DNA from: Ascaphus truei
Lineage: Eukaryota; Chordata; Amphibia; Anura; Ascaphidae
Length of the DNA stretch: 64,000 nt
Reading direction: 5' to 3'
NCBI GenBank assembly: GCA_036426205.1
Contig: CM071571.1
Span: 113,755,306 to 113,819,305 of the forward strand
Below are positions 53,620 to 63,899 of this stretch, piece by piece. The stretch's first letter is position 1. Each line of letters begins with the position of its first letter. The notes beneath the pieces are model-generated. The model was given only the letters and a program-made list of their open reading frames with translations. It was not told the DNA's origin and ran no database searches. The translations under genes and the position numbers were made by a program.

Positions 53620-55081
53620 CTAGTAAATGCCCATACAGAGAGTCATAGTGCTCCAAAATCCCTGTGACAAGAACTCTGTTAACCTCTTCATTGAACCGAG
53701 GATTACGTGGCCGCTCCACACGTTTCCTCCGAACACGTGCAGCCACAGAGCTTGGCTGCTGCTGACTGGACTCTCCTTCTTCCAAAGGAAGAGACTCCAA
53801 AAGCGGGCCACCACCAACCACCCCACCACCAGACACACCAGCAGAACCAGCAACAGACACCCCAGCAGCACCAGCAACAGACACCCCACCAGCACAAGCG
53901 ACAGACACCCCAGCAGCACCAGTAACAGAGCCACCAGCAGCACTCACACTCACAGCAACACCACTCGCACTCGTAGCAACAGCACTCCCCTGAATCCTTT
54001 GTTCACTCAGACGTGTACTCACATGACTACCAGTACCACTGCAATCAGTGGGGGAGAAGGGAGAGGGGGAGGGGTGGGGAGGGGAAAATCCTGCTCAGCT
54101 CAAAATAGACTTGCTAGGGAGGTGCTATCAGGGTGAAACATAAGCGTATGGGGGGGAGAGGAAAGAACCCTATATGATGCACTCAACCCTACTAAATAAA
54201 AATAATAAACTTTTATTAATGTAATTGAAGGAAGCAAACAGAACAAATATATTTTTAAAACCTAAATAGTGTACTGTGCAGTTCTGGTGTGAAATCAATC
54301 TAGATGACCAGATAATGTCTTATCTAGTTAGATACACTGTAGAATAGAGTTACTGTTGGTTCTCACAATACTTGTATGAAATAATTTCAGTAGATGAACA
54401 GAAAATATGACCCTGTCAGGGAAGTGATTGGTGTACAATCTACACAAGTATTGTGATACACAAAGACACTGGGAGCATTGGTAATGCAGCACTGTGTATC
54501 AAAGCTGCAGTAGGGCACGTAGCACTGCTGCATACACAGATAGCTGAATGCAAACCCAGGCTGGAAGGGACCCCTGTGGTAATAGATCAATGGGAGCGCT
54601 GCTAGGAGGTGGGTGCAGGTGAGTAAACCTCGTGATCAACCTGTTACAACAGGGCATGAGGGGACCCCAGACTGATAACTTGCACTCACGCTTTTGCAGC
54701 TGCTTCCAGGGGGGGGGGGGAGAGTGCCGTGACAACCCTTCTGTGTAAATATGCTCTGGGCTATCCAGTGCCAGCAGGAGGTCTAGTATACCTAGTTCCT
54801 AGCTAGTGGAATCCACATTGGTGGCCCACATCAAAGTTTAAAGCTATCCTACAAATCGAAAGCAAACTCCTGTGAGTTTGACACTGCAGTAGTACACCAG
54901 ACGTCGCTATGACAAATAGACAAATATATTTGTTCTGTTTGCTTCCTTCAATTACATTAATAAAAGTTTATTATTTTCATTTAGTAGGGTTGAGTGCATC
55001 ATATAGGGTTCTTTCCTCTCCCCCCCATACGCTACCAGTACCACTCACACCAGCATCAATCTTCCCATGCCTTTCGGCCAT
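53620..55081 (-). pseudogene. Myb/SANT-like gene copy 1, exon 1, split by an insertion
   Basis: ATG at 55081 begins MAERHGKIDAGVSGTG. Coding is interrupted at 55046 by a 991 bp insertion and resumes at 54040. A Ser/Ala/Gly/Val-rich repeat region (AGVSVAGAAGVSVAGSAGVS) follows, then LPLEEGESSQQQPSSVAARV and a basic stretch. The start of the Myb/SANT-like domain is NPRFNEEVNRVLVTGILEHY, ending HLLG at a GTAAGT donor (53613-53619). The role by family is DNA binding by the accessory protein of Harbinger transposons, or a host gene derived from it. The insertion inactivates it. Confidence 0.78.
54041..55031. mobile_element. 991 bp foldback insertion with 14 bp target duplication
   Basis: CTACCAGTACCACT occurs at 54027-54040 and 55032-55045. 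Within, 54143-54253 and 54923-55033 are inverted repeats of about 110 bp (AGCGTATGGGGGGGAGAGGA and its complement at the outer edge, AACAAATATATTT at the inner edge). The left 100 bp is unpaired and G-rich. It sits in exon 1 of Myb/SANT-like copy 1. Confidence 0.9.
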
Positions 55082-55249
55082 ACCTATAGCACTCACAAAG
55101 AACAGAAAAGAAATTTAAACACAATCGCACTGAACACTTACAAATTGAAAACAAGACAAAGATGTTAACAAAACAACACAGGACAAACCTCTCACAATAC
55201 ACAACAACTCTCTCAGTCAATATGAAATATGTAAATCGCCCAGCTCTGT

Positions 55250-55253
55250 GTGT

Positions 55254-55294
<41 letters not shown>
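55250..55294. repeat. (TC)n microsatellite
   Basis: About 20 uninterrupted TC units. In copy 2 the equivalent place (57463-57480) has a short GAGA run, read from the opposite strand. Confidence 0.95.
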
Positions 55295-55296
<2 letters not shown>

Positions 55297-55569
55297 AACA
55301 ACACAGAGAATGAATAAAAATACACGCTGCCTTTAAATGGGCCGCTCAATCCAAAACATGCTTGCTTCGGCAGATACAGCAAGAAGTTTCATTGGCGAAC
55401 CTAACACCACCCCGCCATGCACGCCGATACACCTGTGTGTGATCGGCAAATCATCGGCAGTGTGGGACCAAATGTTTTCGGCTTGATTCGGAAGGGATTC
55501 AGCACTTATTGCATACGGCGAGGGAAAATCGGCAGAATCATGCCGATAAGGAACACTTGGCGAGAGGAC

Positions 55570-55596
55570 TTTTTCGGCGCTTACTGCATAGAGCCC
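55570..55596 (-). mobile_element. Harbinger-like terminal repeat, copy 1
   Basis: On the minus strand the element begins GGGCTCTATGCAGTAAGCGC at 55596, closely matching 57156-57175. It is flanked by a three-base TAT/ATA. Short GGGC-type ends with TWA-like targets are typical of PIF/Harbinger elements. The opposite end of this copy was not found in the window. Confidence 0.7.
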
Positions 55597-55599
55597 TAT

Positions 55600-57152
55600 A
55601 TTACTGTGTACAGAGACTGTGTATGTTTAGATATAATATTACATTTTGGGGTGGTAACCAACTTAGCTGGGCACCCAATAAGTAAGGACTAAAGCTATGG
55701 TGTGGTTTGTTTTCCCTAAAGGGAATAAGTTTTATGTTTATGAGTTATTTTGCCTTTATGGGGCGGTTAACACTGTAAATAAACCCCATGTTGAAAAATA
55801 CAATGTTTACGGCCTTTATCTGGGACTAAAAGTTACTGCAACGTGATGTGGGCATCACAATATATATACAGTGTACCAAACAAGCCATTCTGGCTGTTTT
55901 CAGCCCAAAATCTGCATTGAAATCAAGATAAAGTCAATGTGAAATTATAATATACAGAGCTTTAAAAAACATATAGGTTTCTTCTTCAAATGTTCTGCTT
56001 CAAAACCAGAGTGAGTACTAAAGTCTAGGTTTTTAGGAGCTTATATCATTGAGCATTTCATGTGAGGTGTACAGTGTATGTAAAAACTGAAATTGTCTGC
56101 TAGTGTACACATCCCCCCATCTTTGTGTATTAACTGTAGAATATTTTGCATGGACAGATGCATTAAGACATTTTGAATTACAGTATGTTCTGGGATACAA
56201 TACAATGCTGGTGAAAAAAGTTACCATACTTTTCTGTTAAGCTATTTTTTATTTCTCCCTTTCATTTTATTATGTATCTCACAATATGCACTTTCAAAAG
56301 CTACTGCAACTGCCATTCCATTTCTTTCACACAGCTCTACTATTCTTTATTCTACAATGCAATTTCATTAATCATAAATGTGGCAGTTTAATGCTTGAGT
56401 TGTAGCATAAAAAGTAATTTATGAAAAAATATGTTCCAGGGTGCTTTAGTTATGCAATAAAATATGAATTACTGTTTTCTGTATTTTGTGACTTAAAGAA
56501 GCTGATGCTACATTGCACAACAAGATTAATAAATAATGAACTTGTTCTGTAGACCATGCGGATCATTTATCAAAGAATAAGGGGTGGCCAAATAGAAAAA
56601 TGACACAAATTACAATTGACCTCAATAACATTAAATGGCACATATAATCAATATAAATAAACACTCTAGTCAAAACATTATTTAATAAGACAATATCTTG
56701 TGAGTAGGTATTTCAAATATCAGCTATAAAATAATCTTATTTTCTGTTCTAAAGGGTATAATTTTACTTGCTCCTTATTTAAAACACCATGGGGCCAATC
56801 CACAGAAGTGCATTACATTTTTAGCGTAACGCTATTGCCATTTAATGTACCATTATCTGCGTTAACGCATATCCTCACATTAACCTGAAAAATAGTGGAT
56901 CGTTAAATTTGAACGGACGTTAGGCTTACTCATTTGCAAATCATATGGTAATGACCAGTTTACCTAACAACAGAGTTTCTCAGACCTCTGTTCATTTTAG
57001 AACATGGGAATAACGATATTTAAGAACTTCCAAAAGCTGGAGTTATTTAAATCCAGACCCAGATCAGTGATATTATGGAACATATTAATGGTGGAAACAC
57101 ATCAACTGATGCATCTGATAATTTGTCATGAAGTTCATGTGTCAAAAGATAC
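55600..57152. other. Spacer between the two head-to-head elements, no gene seen
   Basis: AT-rich, 1.55 kb. Near 56795 GGGGCCAATCCACAGAAGTG resembles the end of another Harbinger-type MITE, without a visible partner. No bidirectional promoter feature (CpG-rich or TATA pair) stands out. Confidence 0.5.
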
Positions 57153-57155
57153 TAA

Positions 57156-57182
57156 GGGCTCGATGCAGTAAGCGCCGAAAAT
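57156..57182 (+). mobile_element. Harbinger-like terminal repeat, copy 2
   Basis: GGGCTCGATGCAGTAAGCGC, preceded by TAA (57153-57155). The first 360 bp after it align with the corresponding sequence in copy 1, including CAGGTGTATCGGCGTGCATG and the TTTAAAGGCA leader near 57412. The distal end is not seen before the window ends. Confidence 0.7.
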
Positions 57183-57645
57183 GTGCATTCGCCAAGCTTA
57201 TCGATTTGGAATTATTTTGGCGATTTTCCCTCTCCGTATGCAGTAAGTGCCGAATGTCTTCCGAATCAAGACGAAAAAATTTCCGCCCACTCTCACGATG
57301 ATTTGCCGATCATCAGGTGTATCGGCGTGCATGGCGGGGTGCTGTTAGGTTCGCCAATTAAACTTCTTGCTGAATCTGCCGAAGCAACAATGTATTGGAT
57401 GGAACGGCCTATTTAAAGGCACCGTGTACTGTTATTCATTCTCTGTGTTGTTGGGAGTGACAGAGAGAGAGAGACACACAGAGCTGGCCGATTTAATAAG
57501 TACATATTGACTGAGAGATTTGTTGTGTATTGTGAGACGTTTGTCATGTGTTGTTTTGTGTACATCTTTGTCTTGTTTTATATTTGTTAGTGTTCATTGC
57601 GATTGGCTTTACATTTGTTTTCTGTTTTTTGTGAGTGTTAGAGGT

Positions 57646-58066
57646 ATGGCCGCAAGGCGTGGGAAGAGTGATGCTGGTGTCAGTGGTACTGCTAGTCGTG
57701 CGAGTACGTGTCGGAGTGAACGTATGGTTCAGGGGAGTGATGTTGCTGGGAGTGCGAGTGCTGTTGCTGTGAGTGCAAGTGCTGTTGATGGGAGTGCGAG
57801 TGCTGTTGCTGGGAGTGCGAGTGCTGCTGGTGGCTCTGTTGCTGCTGGTGTGTCTGGTGGTGGTGTGCTTTCTGGTGGCCCGCTTTTGGTGTCTCTTCCA
57901 TTGGAAGAAGGAGAGTCCAGTCAACAGCAGCCAAGTTCTGTGGCTAAACGTGTTTGGAAGAAACGCGTGGAGCAGCAACGTAATCCTCGCTTCAATGACA
58001 ACGAAAACACAGCTCTTGTCACAGGGATTCTGGAGCACTATGACTGTCTGTATGGCCATTTAGTAG
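57646..58066 (+). CDS. Myb/SANT-like gene copy 2, exon 1
   Basis: ATG 57646 is chosen because the same Met is conserved in copy 1; the upstream in-frame extension is not. The N-terminus is MAARRGKSDAGVSGT, followed by a low-complexity GSASAV repeat, LPLEEGESSQQQPSSVAKRV, a basic stretch, and the start of the Myb/SANT-like domain (NPRFNDNENTALVTGILEHY). It ends in phase 1 at a consensus donor GTAAGT (58067). The protein would bind DNA in the nucleus, by family as the partner of a Harbinger transposase or as a domesticated regulator. No frame damage is seen in this exon. Confidence 0.8.
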
Positions 58067-58417
58067 GTAAGTCTACCTTTGCATTCATTCTTCAAATACA
58101 TATTATCCTAGGTCATGTGAGGTTTCTTGATATCAAAATATTGGTCCATAATATCTATCAATGTAACTTACTTTTCAAACACATATTTTAATCAAGCTTT
58201 ACAACGACAAGAACACTCAGTCGTTCAATTTGTGCAAACTTCATACAATATTAATGCAAGCTTCCTTACATGTCTATGTTTACAAGTAAATGCTCATGTG
58301 CTACACATATGACACCTAAACCAGCATGTTTGGTATCTCTTGGAACAGCTAGCAGTTTAGGAAATTAATCGTTTTATTATTAAGAATGAACGTCATATAT
58401 TTTGCATGTTTTTCAAG

Positions 58418-58722
58418 TGCGGAGAAGTTCAGCATGCAAAAAAGAAATATGGAATCAAATAGTAATTGCTGTGAATGCGTGTGGGAATCATGTCAGGGAC
58501 CGGAATAATTGTCGCAAGAGATTTGACGATATCAGGGCAAACTTTAAAAAAAATTACAAGCACAACGCTTGCACGCTTCTGGCACTGGAGGTGGGCAGCC
58601 AGCACAATGTCTCCTCTTAACACCATTGGAGGAGCAGCTGCGACAAAAAATTAATCCCGTAGTCGTGGAGGGTTTGGCCGGTGACAGAGACATCAGAATT
58701 TATTCGTCTGAATTTCCACCAG
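58418..58722 (+). pseudogene. Myb/SANT-like gene copy 2, exon 2 (frameshifted)
   Basis: The acceptor TTTTTCAAG ends at 58417. Joined to exon 1 the codon is GTG, giving VRRSSACKKEIWNQIVIAVN then ACGNHVRDRNNCRKRFDDIR, a good second half of a Myb/SANT-like domain. The frame then shifts near 58565, and the conserved LTPLEEQLRQKINPVVVEGL block is in another frame (read from 58569). A GTGACA donor follows 58722. One indel relative to copy 1 is enough to explain the shift, so the copy is probably dead, or the assembly has a one-base error. Confidence 0.75.
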
Positions 58723-59312
58723 GTGACAAATGTTACTGTACTAGGCGTGTCGTACGTTACAGTTCTTTTGTATATTTCCGCTGCTACTTATACTTTCTTC
58801 CCAATATAAGCATACCTACATATATATATGTTTATATGTCTCTCTCTCTATATCTATCTATCAATATATATTTATATTTCGGTGTCCTACTAAAAGCACT
58901 AATTAATATATATCGTGGCACTGACTGCTCATTTGCATGTCATTGCCCACAATCCTTTGCTGCAGTGGAAGCGCTGTATGCTGGTCGATGATGGGGAACG
59001 ACAGGGTTGCACACCTGTCTAAGCCATGCAAATGAGCAAACATTAATATGTACTGTTTCAGTACATACATATATATATTTTAAATTGATAGATAATTTAT
59101 GTAACACCTACAAACACGACATTACTGCCTCTTCAAATCATGCATCGAACATATTGCGTTCTACGGCCAACAAACATCACTTGCACTAACACATTTGCTT
59201 ATGTTTAATAGAAGGTCCTACTTTGCTTCATGTCATATACAGAGAGCATAATTAGGGACAGGTTGCATATGTTATGTAATTGTGTTCATAGGTAGCACAC
59301 TTCAGACTAGTA

Positions 59313-59644
59313 CAGGCATACCCCGGTTTAAGTACACTCACTTTAAGTACACTCGCGAGTAAGTACATCTCGCTCAATAGGCAAACGGCAGCTCACGCAT
59401 GCGCCAGTCAGCTCGTCCTGAACAGCAATACCGGCTCCCTACCTGTACCGAAGCTGTGCGCAAGTGGGGAGACTATAGAGCCTGTTACAAATGCCTTATT
59501 TACATCAGTTATGCACGTATATGACGATTGCAGTACAGTACATGCATCAATAAGTGGGAAAAAGGTAGTGCTTCACTTTAAGTACATTTTCGCTTTACAT
59601 ACATGCTCCGGTCCCATTACGTACGTTAATGTGGGGTATGCCTG
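59313..59644. mobile_element. Tigger-like MITE, 332 bp, in intron of copy 2
   Basis: Ends CAGGCATACCCCGGTTTAAG and CATTAATG-like...GGGGTATGCCTG as inverted repeats, each next to TA. The interior repeats TTTAAGTACA. The aligned intron of copy 1 (about 52130-52160) has no such element, giving an empty site. Confidence 0.9.
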
Positions 59645-60469
59645 TATTTCGCTCATCTACCATTGTGTTAAAGCAGCTGTAATTAATATGTCATCACAGC
59701 ATACACGTGAACACAGGGGGTGGGGTTTTTCACACAGCCAGATAACAGGGTCATGTTACGGTCAACTTTGTTGACACCATTTTCTGCTGCTTGAATTAAT
59801 TGAAAGGTCAGGGTGATGTGACCTTTTGGGGGAGGGACTACAGTTCTTAAAACCTGGCAAGCTAAACATAAGTTAATCACATTCATTGGAAATGGTAACT
59901 CTATGTACAATTTCACCCACCAAACCACTATGTATCAAAACGTACATAACACATTCGTTCACTCATATATATTTTGAAACTTCTATCAACACCACATTAT
60001 CACACCAGTAGCATCTGTGAGCGACACACTGCATGTGTTGTGGAGTGGCATCCACATTGAGCCCTGCAGCAGCTTCTAATAATGTAGCATACATATCCGG
60101 AACAAAAAACAAGAACATGTCCACTATTACATACTTAATGATAATCATAGTCAACGTTGGTGTCATGGTAGTAATGTACATTATTATTGTTATATTACTG
60201 CACAACATATGCAGTGTATGTCCAATAGAACAATTATTTTTTCAACCATTACTGCATAAACATTGTATGTCGTATGGTAGTGAACAAAAAAGTCCCAAGT
60301 ACACTGTCATGTACATTGTTATTACAATGGAGAGTGTTCAGTTTGACAGACACATCTTTTCATTTCATGAAGTGATGATGTTAGTTAGCCATAAATACTC
60401 AAGATACACAAAATCAATGTTCATTATGTACACATGTCAATTAACAACTAATGTTACTGTTCGATATAG

Positions 60470-60534
60470 TTGCTCCTGGAGGTCAGGAGTCTCTTCACCG
60501 GGGACATCCAGCTCATCGCACCTGGAAAATGAGT
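60470..60534 (+). pseudogene. Myb/SANT-like gene copy 2, putative exon 3
   Basis: Starts after CGATATAG and ends before GTATAAG. It corresponds to 50882-50956 of copy 1 but is about 10 bases shorter, so the frame does not continue from exon 2. SSPGTSSSSHLENE in one frame resembles the copy 1 exon end SSRSSSRMEDE. The last exon is not found downstream before the forkhead-like gene. Confidence 0.55.
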
Positions 60535-60754
60535 GTATAAGGTGCAGGCCATCTAATATGTTCATTTATATATGTTATGTTGTTATGTTAAATGCCACAG
60601 CATAAATGACGTCCCCCCCCCCCAAATCGGGCCGTAACACACCTAGAGGGGAGGTGACACACGAAACACACGGTACTCTTACACACCTTTCACCTTTCCC
60701 TGGCTGTGAGGGAGTTAAGTTGAAGAGGCCCCACAGAGGTTGGTTACCTTGCTG

Positions 60755-60960
60755 TGTGTGTGTGTTGTGAGCAGTGTGCAGTGTGTGTGTCGTGTGAGCA
60801 GTGGTTTGTGCAGTGTGTGTCATTGTGAGCAGTGTGCAGTGGTTTGCAGTTTGAGCAATGAGCAGTGTGTCAGTGTGTGCATGTGAGCAATGAGCAGTGT
60901 CTGTGCAGTGTGGTGTCAGTGTGAGCATGTGTGTGCAGTGTGCAGTGTGTGTCAGTGCAG
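60755..60960. repeat. Irregular GTGTGCAGT/GTGAGCA simple repeat
   Basis: Repeated GTGTGCAGTGTG, GTGAGCAGT and GTTTGCAGT strings without fixed period. The complementary frame is Thr/His-rich and not a gene. Confidence 0.85.
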
Positions 60961-60974
60961 TTTTTTTTTTTTAA

Positions 60975-61047
60975 ACGGGAGCCACGGGAAAACCGCGTTA
61001 TAACCGAATCGCGGTATAGCGAGGCGCGTTATAACGGGGTTTAGCTG
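60975..61047. mobile_element. Right end of a Tigger-like MITE (as 45803-46032)
   Basis: ACCGCGTTATAACCGAATCG to TAACGGGGTTTAGCTG, then TA. It matches the terminal repeat at 45803, but the left end is missing, so this copy is truncated. Confidence 0.75.
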
Positions 61048-61228
61048 TATATATATTATATTTTTTAACACTACATGACTTGCTGCCTCACAAAAGGCCT
61101 TGTTTGCTGTTAACACTATTGGACACAGGTGACTCTAATAGGCCCTCAAACATACTCACCCTGTAATGTTTAACCCTTGAAATAAGTATGAGCAATATAA
61201 CAATCCCTGTTTACATATAAGGCCTTAC

Positions 61229-61236
61229 ATACAGTA

Positions 61237-61275
<39 letters not shown>
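61229..61275. repeat. (CA)n microsatellite
   Basis: About 22 CA units. TA-rich tracts follow to 61434. Confidence 0.97.
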
Positions 61276-61293
<18 letters not shown>

Positions 61294-61434
61294 TATTGAA
61301 TTTGTGTTTTTAAGAGTATATATATCTTATATTATATCTACTTATATATATACTATATCTCTATATATATTTGTATATTTACATTTTAACTTTTGTTCGG
61401 AGATAAAATATATATATATATATATATATATATA

Positions 61435-61790
61435 CGAGCGGCACATTTTATTTGAGTGCGGCTAGCTCCGCAGCCTGGGATGCCCCGGCATGCTAGCCGT
61501 ACTCCCCTCGGCGTGCCGCGCTCATCGACGCGCGGTCCCCGTCATCGGTGCCTGCGCCCCTCACACGCGCGTCCATGGGCTCCCCGGGAGCCCTGGTGTC
61601 CCGCGATGTGGGGGACGCGGAGGGTTTCGGGGACCCGCGGACCCGGCAGCGGAGGGAGAAGCTCCGATCGAGGGCGCTCCTCTGTGTCTCTTGGCGCGCG
61701 CCCGGCACCCTCTGTGGCGCTCGCGCCAGGTTACGCTACTGCTGCTGCGGCCGAGAACGGGCAAATGCTCGAATAAACTCGCCGCAGCAG
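61435..61790. mobile_element. GC-rich TA-flanked MITE M1, 356 bp (copy C, reverse orientation)
   Basis: The reverse complement of the type at 27363 and 51498. The right end has CTGCTGCGGCCGAG...CTCGCCGCAGCAG, the same subterminal hairpin. Landmarks such as GGCGTGCCGCG, ACGCGCG and GAGCCCTGGTGTCCCGCGAT appear in reverse order. It is embedded in TATATA on both sides. It is more diverged than copies A and B. Confidence 0.88.
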
Positions 61791-62010
61791 TATATATATA
61801 TATATATAAAGATAGATAGACAAACAGTGTGAGCCAGACAGAGACAAACACACAGAAAGAGAGTCACACATTGAAACATTGGAATGCAGACAGAGATAAA
61901 AACATACCAGGTGTGTGTGTCTCATTATAGCTCATTGTAACCAGTATTTTCATTATGCTACCACTGTAGATATTTCAACCAATTGTTTTATTAAATAAAA
62001 TCCTAACACG

Positions 62011-62049
62011 NNNNNNNNNNNNNNNNNNNNNNNNNNNNNNNNNNNNNNN
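62011..62049. other. Assembly gap (39 N)
   Basis: A run of N about 240 bases upstream of the forkhead-like start codon, so promoter sequence may be missing. Confidence 1.
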
Positions 62050-62290
62050 CTTGTTTTGAGAATGTAGATTAAGGCAAAAACAATGTGACATTCACAGTGA
62101 AATGGCTATCTAAACCAAAGAATGTGTGCCAAATATTTCTACACATTATAATTGGGGGGTAAAAAGGAGTGTTATATTGAACTTGTATTGTGACCTTGAA
62201 AAAAGCCACAATGATAACATTTAATTACTTTCAAATTCAGCACAAAAAACGGAGCACTCATCTTACACACACATCATTTGACCATCAGCA

Positions 62291-62911
62291 ATGGCAGAGC
62301 ATTCTACATTTAGCAGCCATCCGCACAAATCTTACAAATATATGATTGCCGAGGCCATACAATCGACTGAAGCAAAGAAAGCTAATGTTGGCCAAATCTA
62401 TGACTTGATCAGAAGCAAATATCCATACTACAAAGAGCCTTGTCGAGCTGCTAATTTTAAATCTTCCGTACGATTCACTTTAACAACAAATGATTGTTTT
62501 GAACGTGTCGATGATAACCTACATGAAAGATATGGATTTTGGCATATTGCCCCACAATTTAAAATTACCATGGAACATGGAACATATCTTCTGCTAAAAA
62601 GCATATTTCTTCCTAATAACAATAGCAATGGATCCGCAACGAGTGTCCCGTCTGAAACGATACCTGCTGCAATAGCTACACCCTCCATTCCTGAAGCCCA
62701 GATGCAAGATGAACATAACTACTCAGATCTGTTTCCAAACCTTTTTGGACAATACCAATGTGAATGGGAAAACAAACACTTACCTCCTGACGTCTTGTTT
62801 GAGGAAGGCAGTGGCGATTCCTATGAGCGCCTCATGGAGATGTGTGACATACAGGATTCAACGGTTGCATCAACCATGGATGAAAATGCAGTGTCTTTCT
62901 GGAGCGACTAG
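62291..62911 (+). CDS. Divergent forkhead-domain protein, 206 aa, single exon
   Basis: Forkhead proteins are nuclear DNA-binding regulators. The ATG at 62291 gives an 11-residue leader, then a forkhead domain at about 12-91: HKSYKYMIAEAIQSTEAKKA (helix 1), VGQIYDLIRSKYPYYKEP (helix 2), then the recognition helix region NFKSSVRFTLTTNDCFERV. A short wing and FWHIAPQF close the fold. Typical members read WQNSIRHNLSLNDCF in helix 3. Here the Asn and His that contact bases are Ser and Phe, and Trp is Phe, so target choice or binding may differ. Residues 92-206 are Ser/Pro and acidic, ending AVSFWSD, possibly an activation tail. There are no introns, frame damage or poly(A) scar. AATAAA lies at 63135-63140. 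It could be an amphibian FoxH/FoxR-like gene or a retrocopy; I cannot assign a subfamily. Confidence 0.82.
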   Translation: MAEHSTFSSHPHKSYKYMIAEAIQSTEAKKANVGQIYDLIRSKYPYYKEPCRAANFKSSVRFTLTTNDCFERVDDNLHERYGFWHIAPQFKITMEHGTYLLLKSIFLPNNNSNGSATSVPSETIPAAIATPSIPEAQMQDEHNYSDLFPNLFGQYQCEWENKHLPPDVLFEEGSGDSYERLMEMCDIQDSTVASTMDENAVSFWSD

Positions 62912-63134
62912 TTGCAGCCAAACCAAGTGTTACTTCTACAAGAATGGTAAATACAATAATTGTTATGCGTTGACTCACCGTGAAAAGCTATACTTTTTGT
63001 ATATCCACCATTTGTACGCCAAATGCGTGGATACAGCGTAAAATTGCAGACAGCCTAACATGTAGCGTGCACAAACACATTTTTTCCTAGTACAATATAA
63101 TACATCAAGAAGCATTAGTACACATTGCTAACGG

Positions 63135-63140
63135 AATAAA
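63135..63140 (+). terminator. Candidate polyadenylation signal
   Basis: AATAAA, 224 bases after the stop of the forkhead-like frame and the first such hexamer downstream. Confidence 0.5.
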
Positions 63141-63898
63141 TATACCTAGTTTCCTATCTCTTAGAACATATCATTGCAGCATGTTACCATAACTGTAACA
63201 CACACACACCTCATTGTTTATCATGCAACATCTAAAAAAAGTCGGTCTGCCACATATGACGTGGGACCCTTGTCATGTCCCAAGGCGTCCTTAAAAAGGT
63301 TTACGGATGTAAGCCCTGCCCCCAAATGACGTGTGCGCGTGAAAACTTAATGGCTGTGGGCGTTTCTTATTGTCCCGGTCAGTGCACTGTGTCATGCGCG
63401 TGCGTCTGTGTTTGTGACCGTGCACAGCGCGGTAGGCCAATGTTAATTAAGTGAGAGGAGTGTTTGCGTGCACTTCACGTTGCCTTAACATGACGTCACA
63501 CGTCTTTTAGTCCCTCATTGGCTGATCGGCCGTTGGTTCCGTCCACACACGTCCGTTTAAAAAGTTTTAAGAAGTACGTGTGTAGAAGTAATTTAGTTTA
63601 GCGAAAATTGGATTTCTTAGAAATATGATATGCTTAATGCTAGTAACAACATGGAGGGACATGTATTCAACGCACAGCGTAGACATTGTTTAGCGCATGC
63701 GCTAACACTTAGTCCACACAATCGTGAAGTGCGCGCAAATTAAGATGTGTGCGCACATTATTATGTATACAGGCAACGGAAAGATCATATCCGTAGTAAT
63801 GCCAGCAACGCCATTATAAAAAGGATACATAATTATGTTTAATTTTAACCTTGCACTTTCAACATATATGTGAATTACGCGTGGATATACAGTAGAGG
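63141..63898. other. No gene seen
   Basis: Intergenic sequence with scattered short GTGCGCG and GACGT motifs between 63240 and 63780. No supported frame or terminal repeat before the MITE at 63900. Confidence 0.5.
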
Positions 63899-63899
63899 C

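Noticed and set aside
53627..54136. Thr/Ser/His-rich frame on the plus strand
   Set aside because: Shadow of the Ser/Ala/Val repeat of exon 1 of the minus-strand Myb/SANT-like gene. The same shadow occurs opposite copy 2.
57520..57645. Upstream extension of the Myb/SANT-like copy 2 frame
   Set aside because: Hydrophobic 42-codon extension that is not conserved in copy 1. The shared Met at 57646 is the better start.
60033..60605. 190-codon frame around Myb/SANT-like copy 2 exon 3
   Set aside because: Mostly AT-rich intron translation rich in Ile, Met and Val. Not conserved with the aligned intron of copy 1.
61456..61851. Several overlapping frames of about 100 codons
   Set aside because: Same MITE family in reverse. 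The frames cross the element ends into TA repeats.
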